Source: Bacteroidales bacterium
Lineage (GTDB): Bacteria; Bacteroidota; Bacteroidia; Bacteroidales; G3-4614
Direction of reading: 5' to 3'
Assembly (NCBI GenBank): GCA_017935575.1
Contig: JAGBHI010000033.1
Location: 1-34,417 of the forward strand
DNA length: 34,417 nucleotides
The notes beneath the pieces were generated by a model. It was not told the origin of the DNA. It saw only the letters and a list, made by a program, of their open reading frames with translations, and did not search any database. Below are positions 26,602 to 34,416 of this stretch, one piece after another. Position 1 is the first letter of the stretch; each line of letters opens with the position of its first letter. The position numbers and the translations under genes are program-made.

Positions 26602-28077
26602 ATGTCAGGGTTAAAAAGTTTGGCAAAAGATACCGTAATATACGGCTTGAGCAGTATATTGGGCAAGTTCCTTAACTGGTGCTTTGTATTTTTGTATATA
26701 AACGTACTGAAATCGGCATCGGATTACGGAATTGTAACCAACCTCTATGCCTATATGGCTCTGTTGCTGATACTCCTTACCTATGGAATGGAGACAGGAT
26801 TTTTCCGTTTTGCAAACGATAAGGAGTGCGACAACCCAATGTCGGTTTACAGCACTACGCTAATATCACTTGCTACAACATCAATACTATTTATAATAGG
26901 AGTAGCTATATTTTTAAACCCTATCTCCGCAATAATGGGGTATCCCAACGGGCAGGCATGTATAATGATGCTGGCAATAATAATAGCCATTGATGCCTTT
27001 ATGTCGTTACCCTTTGCCTATCTTCGTTACCAGAAAAAAGCATTGAGGTTTGCCACACTAAAGCTTATATCAATAGCATTGAATATAGCTCTTAACCTCT
27101 TCTTCTTCCTGTTATGCCCCTATATCTATAAACATAACCCCGAAGCAGTATCGTGGTTCTTCTCGTACGATAAATTGGTATATTATATATTTGTATCAAA
27201 CCTTGCAAGTTCGTTTATAACATTGCTTTTGTTAATCCCCGAACTTAAAGGATTTAAATATACTTTTAATCCTGCGCTATGGAAACGAATGATTCGCTAC
27301 TCCTTCCCAATCCTTATATTGGGAATAGCAGGTATTATGAATCAGACTTTCGATAAGATGTTCTATCCCCACTTGGCAGCCGACAGACCTGCCTATATGG
27401 AGGAATTGGGCATATACGGAGCAGTATTTAAAATAGCCATAGTAATGGTAATGTTTACACAAGCATTCCGCTTTGCTTATGAGCCATTCATATTTGCCAA
27501 AAACAAGAGTGAAGGAGGTGATGCAAAAGCAATGTATGCATTGACTATGAAATACTTTATAATAACCTCGCTACTGATATTCTTGGGAGTGATGTTTTAT
27601 ATAGATATAGTGTCGTTTATAATGCCTGCAACCTATTTTGCAGGAATAAATATAGTGCCTGTTGTAATGATGGCGGAGGTATTCTTTGGCGTAATATTCA
27701 ATCTGTCGTTATGGTACAAACTTACCGACCGTACACAGTGGGGAGCATACCTCTCAATATTCGGCTTTGTCATATTGGCAGTAGTCAATATAATATTTGT
27801 TCCTGAGTATGGATATGTAGCTTGTGCATGGGCATCGTTTATATGCTATTTGGCGATGATGCTCGCATCGTACTTTATAGGACAACACTATTTCCCAATT
27901 AAATATCCCATAAAAGAGATTGCCCTATACACTCTACTTGCGGTAGTGCTTTATGTAGCAGGTATGTATGCACCAATAGAAAACAATATTCTCAAATACA
28001 CACTGCGTACAATATTACTTCTCGTTTATTTAGTGGCAGTAGCAAAACCTTTGCTTAAAGGCAGATTAAGAGGTTGA
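26602..28077 (+). CDS. polysaccharide flippase (MATE-like/Wzx family)
   Basis: 491 residues with 12-14 predicted membrane helices, beginning LKSLAKDTVIYGLSSILGKFLNW, the start typical of oligosaccharide flippases of the MOP superfamily. Such proteins flip lipid-linked glycans across the inner membrane. The LPS genes just upstream suggest an O-antigen or core-linked glycan, but the substrate cannot be read from sequence. Codon use is GC-richer near ruvB than in the neighbouring operon on the minus strand. Confidence 0.88.
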   Translation: MSGLKSLAKDTVIYGLSSILGKFLNWCFVFLYINVLKSASDYGIVTNLYAYMALLLILLTYGMETGFFRFANDKECDNPMSVYSTTLISLATTSILFIIGVAIFLNPISAIMGYPNGQACIMMLAIIIAIDAFMSLPFAYLRYQKKALRFATLKLISIALNIALNLFFFLLCPYIYKHNPEAVSWFFSYDKLVYYIFVSNLASSFITLLLLIPELKGFKYTFNPALWKRMIRYSFPILILGIAGIMNQTFDKMFYPHLAADRPAYMEELGIYGAVFKIAIVMVMFTQAFRFAYEPFIFAKNKSEGGDAKAMYALTMKYFIITSLLIFLGVMFYIDIVSFIMPATYFAGINIVPVVMMAEVFFGVIFNLSLWYKLTDRTQWGAYLSIFGFVILAVVNIIFVPEYGYVACAWASFICYLAMMLASYFIGQHYFPIKYPIKEIALYTLLAVVLYVAGMYAPIENNILKYTLRTILLLVYLVAVAKPLLKGRLRG

Positions 28078-28130
28078 ATATTTTTATTTAGGAGTGTTTC
28101 TATAGTATCAACTATTAAGATATAGCAAAA

Positions 28131-28182
28131 AAGAGGACAACTTTTGTTATCCTCTTCCTTAAGAGATCCGCCTGGGGTCGAA
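28131..28182 (-). pseudogene. tRNA-Lys 3' end fragment with its terminator
   Basis: Minus-strand remnant. GATCCGCCTGGGG at 28165-28177 is identical to the 3' acceptor and T-arm end of the intact tRNA-Lys, exactly 200 bases away. The downstream terminator hairpin is copied too (AAGAGGA/TCCTCTT at 28131-28156, followed by a T-run on the minus strand). The rest of the tRNA is missing. Between the copies is an 11-bp inverted repeat (28182-28192 with 28215-28225). It could be an integration scar or a decayed second tRNA gene. Confidence 0.7.
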
Positions 28183-28329
28183 TTTTTGTATTCAATTAAA
28201 AAACTAAGGATATAAATACAAAAATCAACGAACAAACGGAGTTGGTGTATTTCAGAAGAATGAAGAAATACGCAACGACCGCAATCTGTTTGTGAGTTAA
28301 CTTTTCTGTGAGAGCCACAGGCAATAAAA

Positions 28330-28355
28330 AAGAGGACAACAATTGTTATCCTCTT
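28330..28355 (-). terminator. terminator of tRNA-Lys
   Basis: A near-palindromic hairpin (AAGAGGA/TCCTCTT stem with a self-complementary AACAATTGTT core) followed by six T on the minus strand, eight bases past the tRNA end. Confidence 0.75.
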
Positions 28356-28363
28356 CCTTTAAG

Positions 28364-28436
28364 TGATCCGCCTGGGGCTCGAACCCAGGACCCCAACATT
28401 AAAAGTGTTGTGCTCTACCTGCTGAGCTAGCGAATC
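28364..28436 (-). tRNA. tRNA-Lys (UUU)
   Basis: 73 nucleotides on the minus strand. The acceptor stem GATTCGC pairs with GCGGATC, the D-arm is AGCTCAGCAGGTAGAGC, the anticodon loop is CTTTTAA (anticodon TTT), and the T-arm GGGTTCGAGCCC is standard. The discriminator base is A and CCA is not encoded. Confidence 0.95.
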
Positions 28437-28471
28437 TCCCTTATTGTGCATTCGTTTTCCGAAATGCGTTG

Positions 28472-28502
28472 CAAAAGTAATACATTTTTTATTACCTGCA
28501 AA
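28472..28502 (-). promoter_or_regulatory. promoter of tRNA-Lys
   Basis: On the minus strand, TTTG, a 19-base spacer and TACTTTTG. Both boxes are perfect, 36 bases before the tRNA. Confidence 0.75.
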
Positions 28503-28637
28503 ATATTTAAGGATATTTTTTATAATATTTTATGCTATCAGCTGATTTTCAGCAAACTATTTTTTGTAATTATATCAATAAAAATTATCGTTCTTATATA
28601 AATATTCAATTATTTGATGAATATTTTGGTATTTGTA

Positions 28638-28668
28638 TTTGCAAATTCAGAAAATGCTATTATCTTTG
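28638..28668 (+). promoter_or_regulatory. promoter of tRNA-Ser
   Basis: TTTG at 28638-28641, a 19-base spacer and TATCTTTG at 28661-28668. Both boxes are perfect, 29 bases before the tRNA. Confidence 0.8.
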
Positions 28669-28697
28669 CACTCGCTAAAGGTTAAGGCACGAGCCAA

Positions 28698-28784
28698 GGA
28701 AGGATGGGTGAGTGGCTGAAACCAACAGTTTGCTAAACTGTCGTACTCGTATGGGTACCGGGGGTTCGAATCCCCCTCCTTCCG
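28698..28784 (+). tRNA. tRNA-Ser (GCU)
   Basis: 87 nucleotides with a long variable arm. The acceptor stem GGAAGGA pairs with TCCTTCC, the anticodon loop is TTGCTAA (anticodon GCT), and the T-arm GGGGGTTCGAATCCCCC is clear. The discriminator is G and CCA is not encoded. Confidence 0.95.
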
Positions 28785-28793
28785 CAGCTGTTT

Positions 28794-28825
28794 AAAGAGT
28801 TTGAATACGTTCAAACTCTTTTTTT
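28794..28825 (+). terminator. terminator of tRNA-Ser
   Basis: A perfect 12-bp stem (AAAGAGTTTGAA at 28794-28805 with TTCAAACTCTTT at 28810-28821), a TACG loop and a T-run. Confidence 0.9.
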
Positions 28826-28868
28826 ATATCAAAAATTTTGAGAAACTTGCTTGCAGAAAAAGTAATCC

Positions 28869-29414
28869 TTAAATTTCGCCTTTCTCTTCGTGAATTTTAA
28901 GTAATCGGTTAAAATCGTAGTCGCTCCTTATTTTGAATAGAATGCGTTTAACTATCTTGTGCATATCTTTCCCTTGGCGATAGTCGGCATTACATATAAA
29001 ATTTACTCTATCCTCTTTTATCAGTTTCTTAGCTGTTTTTTGTTTCTCTTTTGTTCCATATACAGCAATGGAGTGTCCGCCATAATCTTTAACCATCTTC
29101 ATGCTTGGAATATCGGTCTCTCCGTCTCCAAAATATATCATATGTTCAAACGGAACAGGGCGTTTCTCTTTGGGAATATATTCGTTTATCTTTATATTAT
29201 CGCTAATCTCCTTAATCCCTTTGTTTATTTTGAAAAGGAACTGAGTTTTTCCGGTATAATCAATGGCAACACCGGGCCAATATGCAACTCCGTTAACGTC
29301 GTATAAGAAAGGGTAAGCCTCCTTCCGCTGTATAGCCTCCATGAATCTGAAGAATCCATTCATGATAGGTTTGGTACCAATAGCCGGCAGACCTTGGAAG
29401 TTGTCACGTCCCAT
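28869..29414 (-). pseudogene. HAD phosphatase, N-terminal half lost
   Basis: The open frame codes for 181 residues, but only residues about 35-181 belong to a HAD phosphatase: YDVNGVAYWPGVAID, TGKTQFLFKINKG with the catalytic Lys, and IYFGDGETDIPSMKMVKDYGGHSIAVY as the last acidic motif. The usual protein is about 270 residues and begins with the nucleophilic DFDGT motif; this is absent. Residues 1-34 (MGRDNFQGLPAIGTK...) are the antisense reading of a trpA remnant on the plus strand. The gene is therefore a broken 3' fragment joined to foreign sequence near 29314. Without the nucleophile it should be inactive. Confidence 0.8.
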
Positions 29415-29519
29415 GCCCCAGGTGCCATTATTGGAAGCAAGTTCGTGAGTTTGTTGAATGAGGCGAAAGTGAATGCTTACGTAGCTATAGATAAACTATT
29501 AGAGTTTTTGAAAAATTGA
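29317..29519 (+). pseudogene. trpA: tryptophan synthase alpha chain, 3' remnant with frameshift
   Basis: Plus-strand translation gives MNLKNPFMIG from 29341. A shift of one base then occurs at 29370, giving FGTNSRQTLEVV...HAPGAIIGSKFVSLL and ending IDKLLEFLKN with a TGA at 29517-29519. These segments correspond to the C-terminal fifth of TrpA, including the phosphate-binding GFGIS and GAIIGS regions. Restoring one T in the GGTTTGG run would rejoin the frames. The rest of trpA is missing to the left, where HAD sequence starts. This is a relic of a trp operon end; trpB with its leader lies 2.8 kb to the right. Confidence 0.75.
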
Positions 29520-29643
29520 AAGGGGTGAGAGGACAATATTAAATTTAGGTGCGGATCTTCTACTTTTCTCAAGCGGAAAATTCGCACCTGAATATATATG
29601 GAGCATTTTGGAACTGCTTCTTGTGCTTTGCAGGCAAAAAGTT

Positions 29644-30291
29644 TCAGATGTAGTACTCCATCATCTCTACCAACCCGGCTCGCAGTGCAAACTTAGTAGC
29701 CTCGTAGATATTGTTTACCTCCAATTTACGGAATATGTTCTTTTTGTGAGTGATGATGGTATGGATACTTGACACACGTATGGTAGCAATTTCCTTCACC
29801 GTCTTTCCTTGAGCGATAAGGCGTAATATTTCCAATTCAGAGGCTGTAAGTTCTGTTTGAGTATCTCGTTTGTATGGACTGGTAGCCAGTATGTTGGTTG
29901 TCTGCTGGCAGAGATAGCGTTTACCACGTAGCATGCACTTTAGTGCCGTTACAATCTCATTGCCTGAACATTCCTTGAGCAGTACACCGATGTTCTGTTC
30001 TATTACTGACTGACGAATAAAATCTTCGCTCAGTTCGTGTGAGAAAAGTAGCCACTGGCTCTTTGGGTAGCGACGGGCAATTACCTGTAAATCCTCCACT
30101 CCATTGAGATCAAAGAGTGTATAGTCTAATACCACTATGGGAGCTCCATCGGCGTTTTTGGACAGTTTGTCAAGCAGTTCGCGCTTATTGGTAGCTTGGC
30201 AGATGGAGGCTCTTACTGTAAGGTGTGACACATAGGACTCCAGTCCTGCACGGGTTATGTCCTGATTATCGGCTAAAATAAATGATTCCAT
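29644..30291 (-). CDS. LuxR-type response regulator
   Basis: 215 residues. An N-terminal receiver domain has acidic residues D8 and D11, the phosphorylation site D56 in PIVVLDYTLFD and the late Lys in GVLLKECSG. A C-terminal LuxR/NarL helix-turn-helix follows (LTASELEILRLIAQGKTVKEIA...SSIHTIITHKKNIFRKLEVNN). It binds DNA, probably under control of an unlinked histidine kinase, since none is adjacent. It follows cysK by 18 bases on the same strand, so it may belong to the same transcript and regulate sulfur or redox genes; that is inference. Confidence 0.93.
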   Translation of the reverse strand: MESFILADNQDITRAGLESYVSHLTVRASICQATNKRELLDKLSKNADGAPIVVLDYTLFDLNGVEDLQVIARRYPKSQWLLFSHELSEDFIRQSVIEQNIGVLLKECSGNEIVTALKCMLRGKRYLCQQTTNILATSPYKRDTQTELTASELEILRLIAQGKTVKEIATIRVSSIHTIITHKKNIFRKLEVNNIYEATKFALRAGLVEMMEYYI

Positions 30292-30309
30292 CTGTTGAAA
30301 CGTAAAAGG

Positions 30310-31257
30310 TTACACAGGATACTCTTCAAAGGCATATAGCACTGTGGAGAGGTAACGCTCGCCTGTATCGGGTAACAGAGCCACAATAGTTCTTCCTGCA
30401 TTTTCCTCTAATTTTGCCAATTGCAGGGCTACATGTAATGCTGCCCCTGAGGAGATTCCCACCAACAAACCTTCTTTACGAGCCAGAAGGCGCGAAGCCC
30501 GTATGGCATCGTCATCTTTGACAGAGATAATTGCATCTGCCACGTGAGGGTGAAAATTCTTTGGTACGAAGCCAGCTCCGATTCCCTGTATCTTGTGTGC
30601 ACCGGGATTGCCACCGCTCAGAACAGGAGAATTTTCAGGTTCTACAGCTACTGCTTTGATGGCAGGATTGTAACTCTTCAGCCCTTCAGCCGTACCGCTT
30701 AGCGTACCTCCTGTGCCTACTCCTGCCACAAAGATGTCCACCTTACCATCAGTGTCGCGCCATATCTCTTCTGCTGTCGTACGGGTGTGTACGGCAGGGT
30801 TTGCTGGATTCTCAAACTGTTGCAGAATTATGCTTCCAGGCGTTTCTTCTTTCAGTTCATTGGCTCGTCGGATAGCTCCTTTCATTCCTTCGCTACCAGG
30901 GGTTAGTACAAGGGTTGCACCGAGAGCTTTTAGCAAGTTTTGTCTCTCGACGCTCATCGTTTCAGGCATGGTCAGAATAAGACGATAGCCTTTCACAGAG
31001 GCGACCCAAGCCAATCCGATACCTGTATTTCCGCTCGTCGGTTCAATGATGATAGAGTCTGGTTTCAGCAAACCATTTGCTTCGGCATTTTCTATCATGG
31101 CTAAAGCTATACGGTCTTTTACGCTGCCACCTGGATTGAAATATTCAATTTTAACGACGAGGCGTGCTTTCAGCCCTTCAGATTTTTCAATGTTCTTTAC
31201 TTCTAAAAGAGGTGTATTTCCAATGAGGGAAGTCAAGTTCTGATGAATCTTTTCCAT
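30310..31257 (-). CDS. cysK: cysteine synthase A
   Basis: This PLP enzyme makes cysteine from O-acetylserine and sulfide. 315 residues. The PLP lysine is K47 in [12 protein letters not shown], the substrate loop is [14 protein letters not shown], the phosphate-binding loop is [16 protein letters not shown], and the C-terminal [14 protein letters not shown] is typical of CysK. The GC content is clearly above that of the region left of 29.3 kb, as also for its neighbours. Palindromes upstream may control it. Confidence 0.96.
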   Translation of the reverse strand: MEKIHQNLTSLIGNTPLLEVKNIEKSEGLKARLVVKIEYFNPGGSVKDRIALAMIENAEANGLLKPDSIIIEPTSGNTGIGLAWVASVKGYRLILTMPETMSVERQNLLKALGATLVLTPGSEGMKGAIRRANELKEETPGSIILQQFENPANPAVHTRTTAEEIWRDTDGKVDIFVAGVGTGGTLSGTAEGLKSYNPAIKAVAVEPENSPVLSGGNPGAHKIQGIGAGFVPKNFHPHVADAIISVKDDDAIRASRLLARKEGLLVGISSGAALHVALQLAKLEENAGRTIVALLPDTGERYLSTVLYAFEEYPV

Positions 31258-31595
31258 AATTAATTTCTTTTATGATTAATCTTTTTCAAAACTACTATCC
31301 TTTTAAAGAATGGGCAATACCATAAATGTGGTATTTTTCAAAAGGATATGATTTTAGTCTTGTCTGCAATAAAATAAATTTTATAAAGTTTATACTTTCC
31401 GTCATTTCTGTTATTTCCGTGGGGGTTCTAATCAACAGTCTCAAGAGGGAAGATGTAAAGGTACAATATAGCACTATATTTTGCGAAATATAGCATTATA
31501 CTTTTTAAGATACGCAGATTAGGGGGGGTGGAGAACCAGAACAGTTTAATGTAGAATTCCATATTTTAAAGGCTTGTATAAGTATTTACCCAATT
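31258..31595 (-). promoter_or_regulatory. cysK upstream region with nested palindromes and direct repeats
   Basis: Two ordered elements lie here and no gene. A nested inverted repeat has outer arms TATCCTTTT (31296-31304) and AAAAGGATA (31340-31348), and inner arms AATACCA (31316-31322) and TGGTATT (31329-31335). Further up are two direct repeats AATATAGCA(C/T)TATA at 31465-31478 and 31487-31500, 22 bases apart, about two helical turns. A weak promoter pair reads toward cysK between them (TTCG, 20 bases, TACCTTTA). These could be regulator sites; the first may also form RNA structure in a long leader. Confidence 0.45.
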
Positions 31596-31697
31596 TTACA
31601 AACAACTAATCGTCCCACCGCCTATGCATAAGCGATGTCCGCGATCATATATCATGCCGAACTCATGAAGAAGACCGATGCTACGAAACCAGCTCTT
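31596..31697 (-). pseudogene. mnmA 3' remnant
   Basis: The minus strand reads ...IGLLHEFGMIYDRGHRLCIGGGTISCL and then stops (TAA at 31596-31598). This matches the end of the intact MnmA encoded 2.2 kb to the right ([28 protein letters not shown]). A TAG closes the frame on the other side at about 31695, and no more MnmA sequence is found. It is a separate diverged copy, not a recent duplicate. Confidence 0.7.
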
Positions 31698-32040
31698 CTA
31701 ATCGATCAACAGCCATATGAAGTGGGAAGAAGGACAGCCTCGGCATCAACAGCTATTTCAGCGGGCATACCCACAGCGGACAAGTATGACTACTCAGCCT
31801 ATTGGTGGACAATATGTACGAGCAGAGCCATGGTTATCGTAAATGGACCCACTCTCATGTATATGTATCCAGTTTATTGTTCCTTTTAGAGCCTCCTTTC
31901 CGTATAGGAATGGATAGTGATATGTTGGTGATGACTATTCTTTGATTTAAACAGATTGTGACTATGAAACAAATGAGAAGAACCACCATTGAGCAAGCGG
32001 AAGGGATACGATGAACATGGAGAAGAGAGATTCTCTTAAA
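31698..32040. other. non-coding stretch, nothing recognised
   Basis: GC-richer DNA without a convincing gene on either strand. Short open frames break up within 30-80 codons and resemble no family. It is probably decayed sequence between the mnmA remnant and the trp promoter. Confidence 0.4.
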
Positions 32041-32057
32041 AAAAAGTCAGCAATTTC

Positions 32058-32088
32058 TTTGTTTATTTAAACAAAATAGATACATTTG
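32058..32088 (+). promoter_or_regulatory. promoter of the trp leader
   Basis: TTTG at 32058-32061, a 19-base spacer and TACATTTG at 32081-32088. Both boxes are perfect, 21 bases before the leader peptide start. Confidence 0.8.
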
Positions 32089-32109
32089 CCGTTGAAATAA
32101 AAAAAGACA

Positions 32110-32202
32110 ATGAGAACTATGATGGTAAATACAAATTGGTGGCGCTCTTACAACTCCAACAGTCGTAAGGGAAGCAAGCCGTATGTATTCATCTACTCAT
32201 GA
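32110..32202 (+). CDS. trpL: trp leader peptide
   Basis: A 30-codon gene, MRTMMVNTNWWRSYNSNSRK and on to a TGA at 32200-32202, with two adjacent Trp codons (TGG TGG at 32137-32142). Two Trp in a row in a short peptide between a strong promoter and a terminator, just before trpB, is the hallmark of ribosome-mediated attenuation. Stalling at these codons when charged tRNA-Trp is scarce should allow transcription into trpB. The start could be any of three nearby Met codons; the first gives the best distance from the promoter. Confidence 0.85.
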   Translation: MRTMMVNTNWWRSYNSNSRKGSKPYVFIYS

Positions 32203-32236
32203 TATACTTATATAATATAGAAAGGAAACGCAAGAA

Positions 32237-32266
32237 GGCCTGTCGTACTTACGACAGGTCTTTTTG
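32237..32266 (+). terminator. trp attenuator terminator
   Basis: A 10-bp stem (32237-32246 with 32251-32260, one G-T pair) with an ACTT loop and a T-rich tail at 32261-32270. Its 3' side, CTTACGAC at 32248-32255, can instead pair perfectly with GTCGTAAG at 32162-32169 inside the leader gene, which would break the terminator. Confidence 0.8.
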
Positions 32267-32301
32267 TTTTGCCCATTATTAACATTTTAATATTATCAAT
32301 T

Positions 32302-33483
32302 ATGAAAAAGTATCAAGTGAATCAGGAAGGTTATTACGGAGAATTTGGCGGTGCTTACATTCCCGAAGTATTAAAACCGCGTATCAGCGAATTACGCAAC
32401 ACCTATTTGCAAGTACTGGAAGACGAAGGGTTCCAACGTGAGTTTCATCAGTTGCTTCGTGACTATGTAGGTCGTCCTTCCCCTCTCTATTTGGCTCACC
32501 GATTGAGTGAAAAGTATGGATGCAAGATTTATCTGAAACGTGAAGACTTGAATCATACCGGAGCACACAAAATCAACAATGCCATCGGTCAAGCCTTGTT
32601 GGCCAAACGGATTGGGAAGAAACACATCATCGCCGAAACAGGAGCCGGCCAACATGGAGTAGCAACGGCTACCATCTGTGCACTGATGGATATGAAATGT
32701 ACCATCTTCATGGGAAAAATGGACATGGAGCGTCAACGAGTGAATGTGGAAAAGATGAAGATGCTGGGAGCTGAGGTTGTTCCTGCCACTTCGGGTTCCA
32801 TGACTTTGAACGATGCCGTGAACGAAGCCTTACAATATTGGTGTTCTCATGCCGAAGAGGCTTACTATTTGATTGGCTCGGCTGTGGGACCTCATCCTTA
32901 TCCGGATATGGTAGCCCGGCTTCAGTCCGTCATTAGCGAAGAAATCCATAAACAGCTCATGGAACAGGAAGGACGGGACTATCCCGATTATTTGATGGCA
33001 TGTGTGGGAGGGGGAAGCAATGCGGCTGGTACCATCTATCATTATTTGGATGATGAACGGGTAAAGATTGTTCTGGCTGAAGGCGGAGGCAAAGGACTTG
33101 AAACCAACCAAACGGCAGCTACCATGCTTTTAGGAAAGACTGGTATTTTGCATGGCTCAAAAACATTAATCATTCAGAACGCAAATGGTGAACCGGAAGA
33201 AGCCTATTCTATTTCGCCAGGATTAGACTATCCAGGGGTAGGTCCTCTGTATGCTCATCTCACCAAAGAAAAGCGTGCCAACGTCTTTGCTATCAACGAT
33301 GATGAAGCCATCCGAGCTGCTCGCTTGTTGACGCGATTAGAAGGTATCATTCCTGCTCTTGAAAGTTCACATGCCCTTGGAGCTTTGGAAAAGATGAACT
33401 TCCGTCCTACAGATATAATAGTATTAACTGTGTCGGGAAGAGGAGACAAGGACATCGAAACATACCTTACTTACGAAAGGTGA
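32302..33483 (+). CDS. trpB: tryptophan synthase beta chain
   Basis: This enzyme condenses indole with serine on PLP. 393 residues from the ATG at 32302 (MKKYQVNQEGYYGEFGGAYIPE); an upstream in-frame Met at 32269 lies in the attenuator tail and is unlikely. The PLP lysine is K90 in NHTGAHKINNAIGQ, and the glutamate region ETGAGQHGVAT and the phosphate loop CVGGGSNAAGT are intact. It is the normal TrpB1 type that needs TrpA. In Bacteroides-type operons trpB comes first, followed by trpE, G, D, C, F and A; here a terminator follows and no other intact trp gene is in the window. Confidence 0.96.
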   Translation: MKKYQVNQEGYYGEFGGAYIPEVLKPRISELRNTYLQVLEDEGFQREFHQLLRDYVGRPSPLYLAHRLSEKYGCKIYLKREDLNHTGAHKINNAIGQALLAKRIGKKHIIAETGAGQHGVATATICALMDMKCTIFMGKMDMERQRVNVEKMKMLGAEVVPATSGSMTLNDAVNEALQYWCSHAEEAYYLIGSAVGPHPYPDMVARLQSVISEEIHKQLMEQEGRDYPDYLMACVGGGSNAAGTIYHYLDDERVKIVLAEGGGKGLETNQTAATMLLGKTGILHGSKTLIIQNANGEPEEAYSISPGLDYPGVGPLYAHLTKEKRANVFAINDDEAIRAARLLTRLEGIIPALESSHALGALEKMNFRPTDIIVLTVSGRGDKDIETYLTYER

Positions 33484-33496
33484 AGAAAAAAATATC

Positions 33497-33535
33497 ATGA
33501 TGCAAAGACGACAAATACTTGTGTCTTTGCATCAT
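33497..33535 (+). terminator. terminator after trpB
   Basis: A perfect 13-bp stem (ATGATGCAAAGAC at 33497-33509 with GTCTTTGCATCAT at 33523-33535) followed by an AT-rich tail. It lies 14 bases past the trpB stop and cuts the operon after one gene. Confidence 0.85.
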
Positions 33536-33804
33536 ATTCTTATTTGCTTGATATGTTGTAGAAAAACACGTTCGTAAGCCAATCCACTCCACGTATAAGA
33601 TAGCGGTTGGTTAATGGTTTGTGACTAGTAATTGGATGTTCTGCTCGTAAACTATAACATGGATTTATAAAAACCCAACTTTATAGTTCTCCAAATATAC
33701 ATATGAAATACATGATTTGGCAAATTATATCACATCAAATATACCCTCCTCGTCATTTTTATATAATGGAATTTCCCATGCGATACTCGCTTCCAAGGCT
33801 TTCA
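33536..33804. other. intergenic stretch, nothing recognised
   Basis: AT-rich DNA between the convergent ends of trpB and mnmA. I see no gene, strong hairpin or promoter. Confidence 0.4.
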
Positions 33805-34416
33805 TCAATACACAATCTCTCCACTGCCCAAGCAGAAACGATGCTCTTGGTCATATATCACACCGAATTGTCCGGGAGCTATGCCTTGGATGGAACCATC
33901 GGCCTCAATATGCCAGGTTCCGTCATCGCATACAGAAAGTTTACCAGTGAAGTATTTTGGAGTATGCCTTATCTTGAAACTGATTTCCACCGGACCAACC
34001 TTGTCATGCCAAGGATTCTCTGTAATAAACCTAAAGTCATGCATACGGAATGAACGGCCATATTGCAAGGGGGTATCGTAGCCGCGGGATACATAGATGA
34101 TGTTCTGTGCGATGTCTTTTCCCACTACATACCAAGGTCCTCCACCAAGCCTCAATCCTTTGCGTTGACCAATAGTATAAAACCAATATCCTTGATGAAT
34201 ACCTATTCTGCGGTTTGTCTCTTTCTCTATCACATATCCTGGTTTGATGCCCAATAAACGACAAACCAAATCCTTGTAATGGGTCTTCCCCAAAAAACAG
34301 ATTCCTTGACTGTCACGTCTTCGGGCAGCTAATAGTCGTGCTTTCTCAGCTATATGGCGTACTTCAGATTTCATCAGTCCACCTATCGGGAACATGGTCC
34401 GAGAAAGTTGCAGTCC
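33805..34416 (-). CDS. mnmA: tRNA-specific 2-thiouridylase MnmA, 5' part outside window
   Basis: The C-terminal part of MnmA, which puts sulfur on U34 of Lys, Glu and Gln tRNAs. The frame is open to the right edge; the first visible residues [20 protein letters not shown] continue the known family sequence. The catalytic persulfide Cys is in DSQGICFLG. Then come the [13 protein letters not shown] segment and the C-terminal beta-barrel ending [10 protein letters not shown]. The N-terminal ATP pyrophosphatase domain lies outside. A diverged remnant of another mnmA 3' end lies on the same strand at 31.6 kb, on the other side of trpB. Confidence 0.95.
   Translation of the reverse strand, partial: GLQLSRTMFPIGGLMKSEVRHIAEKARLLAARRRDSQGICFLGKTHYKDLVCRLLGIKPGYVIEKETNRRIGIHQGYWFYTIGQRKGLRLGGGPWYVVGKDIAQNIIYVSRGYDTPLQYGRSFRMHDFRFITENPWHDKVGPVEISFKIRHTPKYFTGKLSVCDDGTWHIEADGSIQGIAPGQFGVIYDQEHRFCLGSGEIVY

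Noticed and set aside
28026-28235. 69-codon minus-strand frame
   Set aside because: It runs through the flippase 3' end, a terminator and the tRNA-Lys fragment, and has no plausible protein.
28960-29306. 115-codon plus-strand frame inside the HAD region
   Set aside because: Antisense shadow; the minus strand carries the recognisable HAD motifs.
31635-31889. 84-codon plus-strand frame
   Set aside because: It begins antisense to the mnmA remnant and resembles no protein; the sequence is decayed DNA.
33703-34053. 116-codon plus-strand frame
   Set aside because: Antisense to the 3' end of mnmA.
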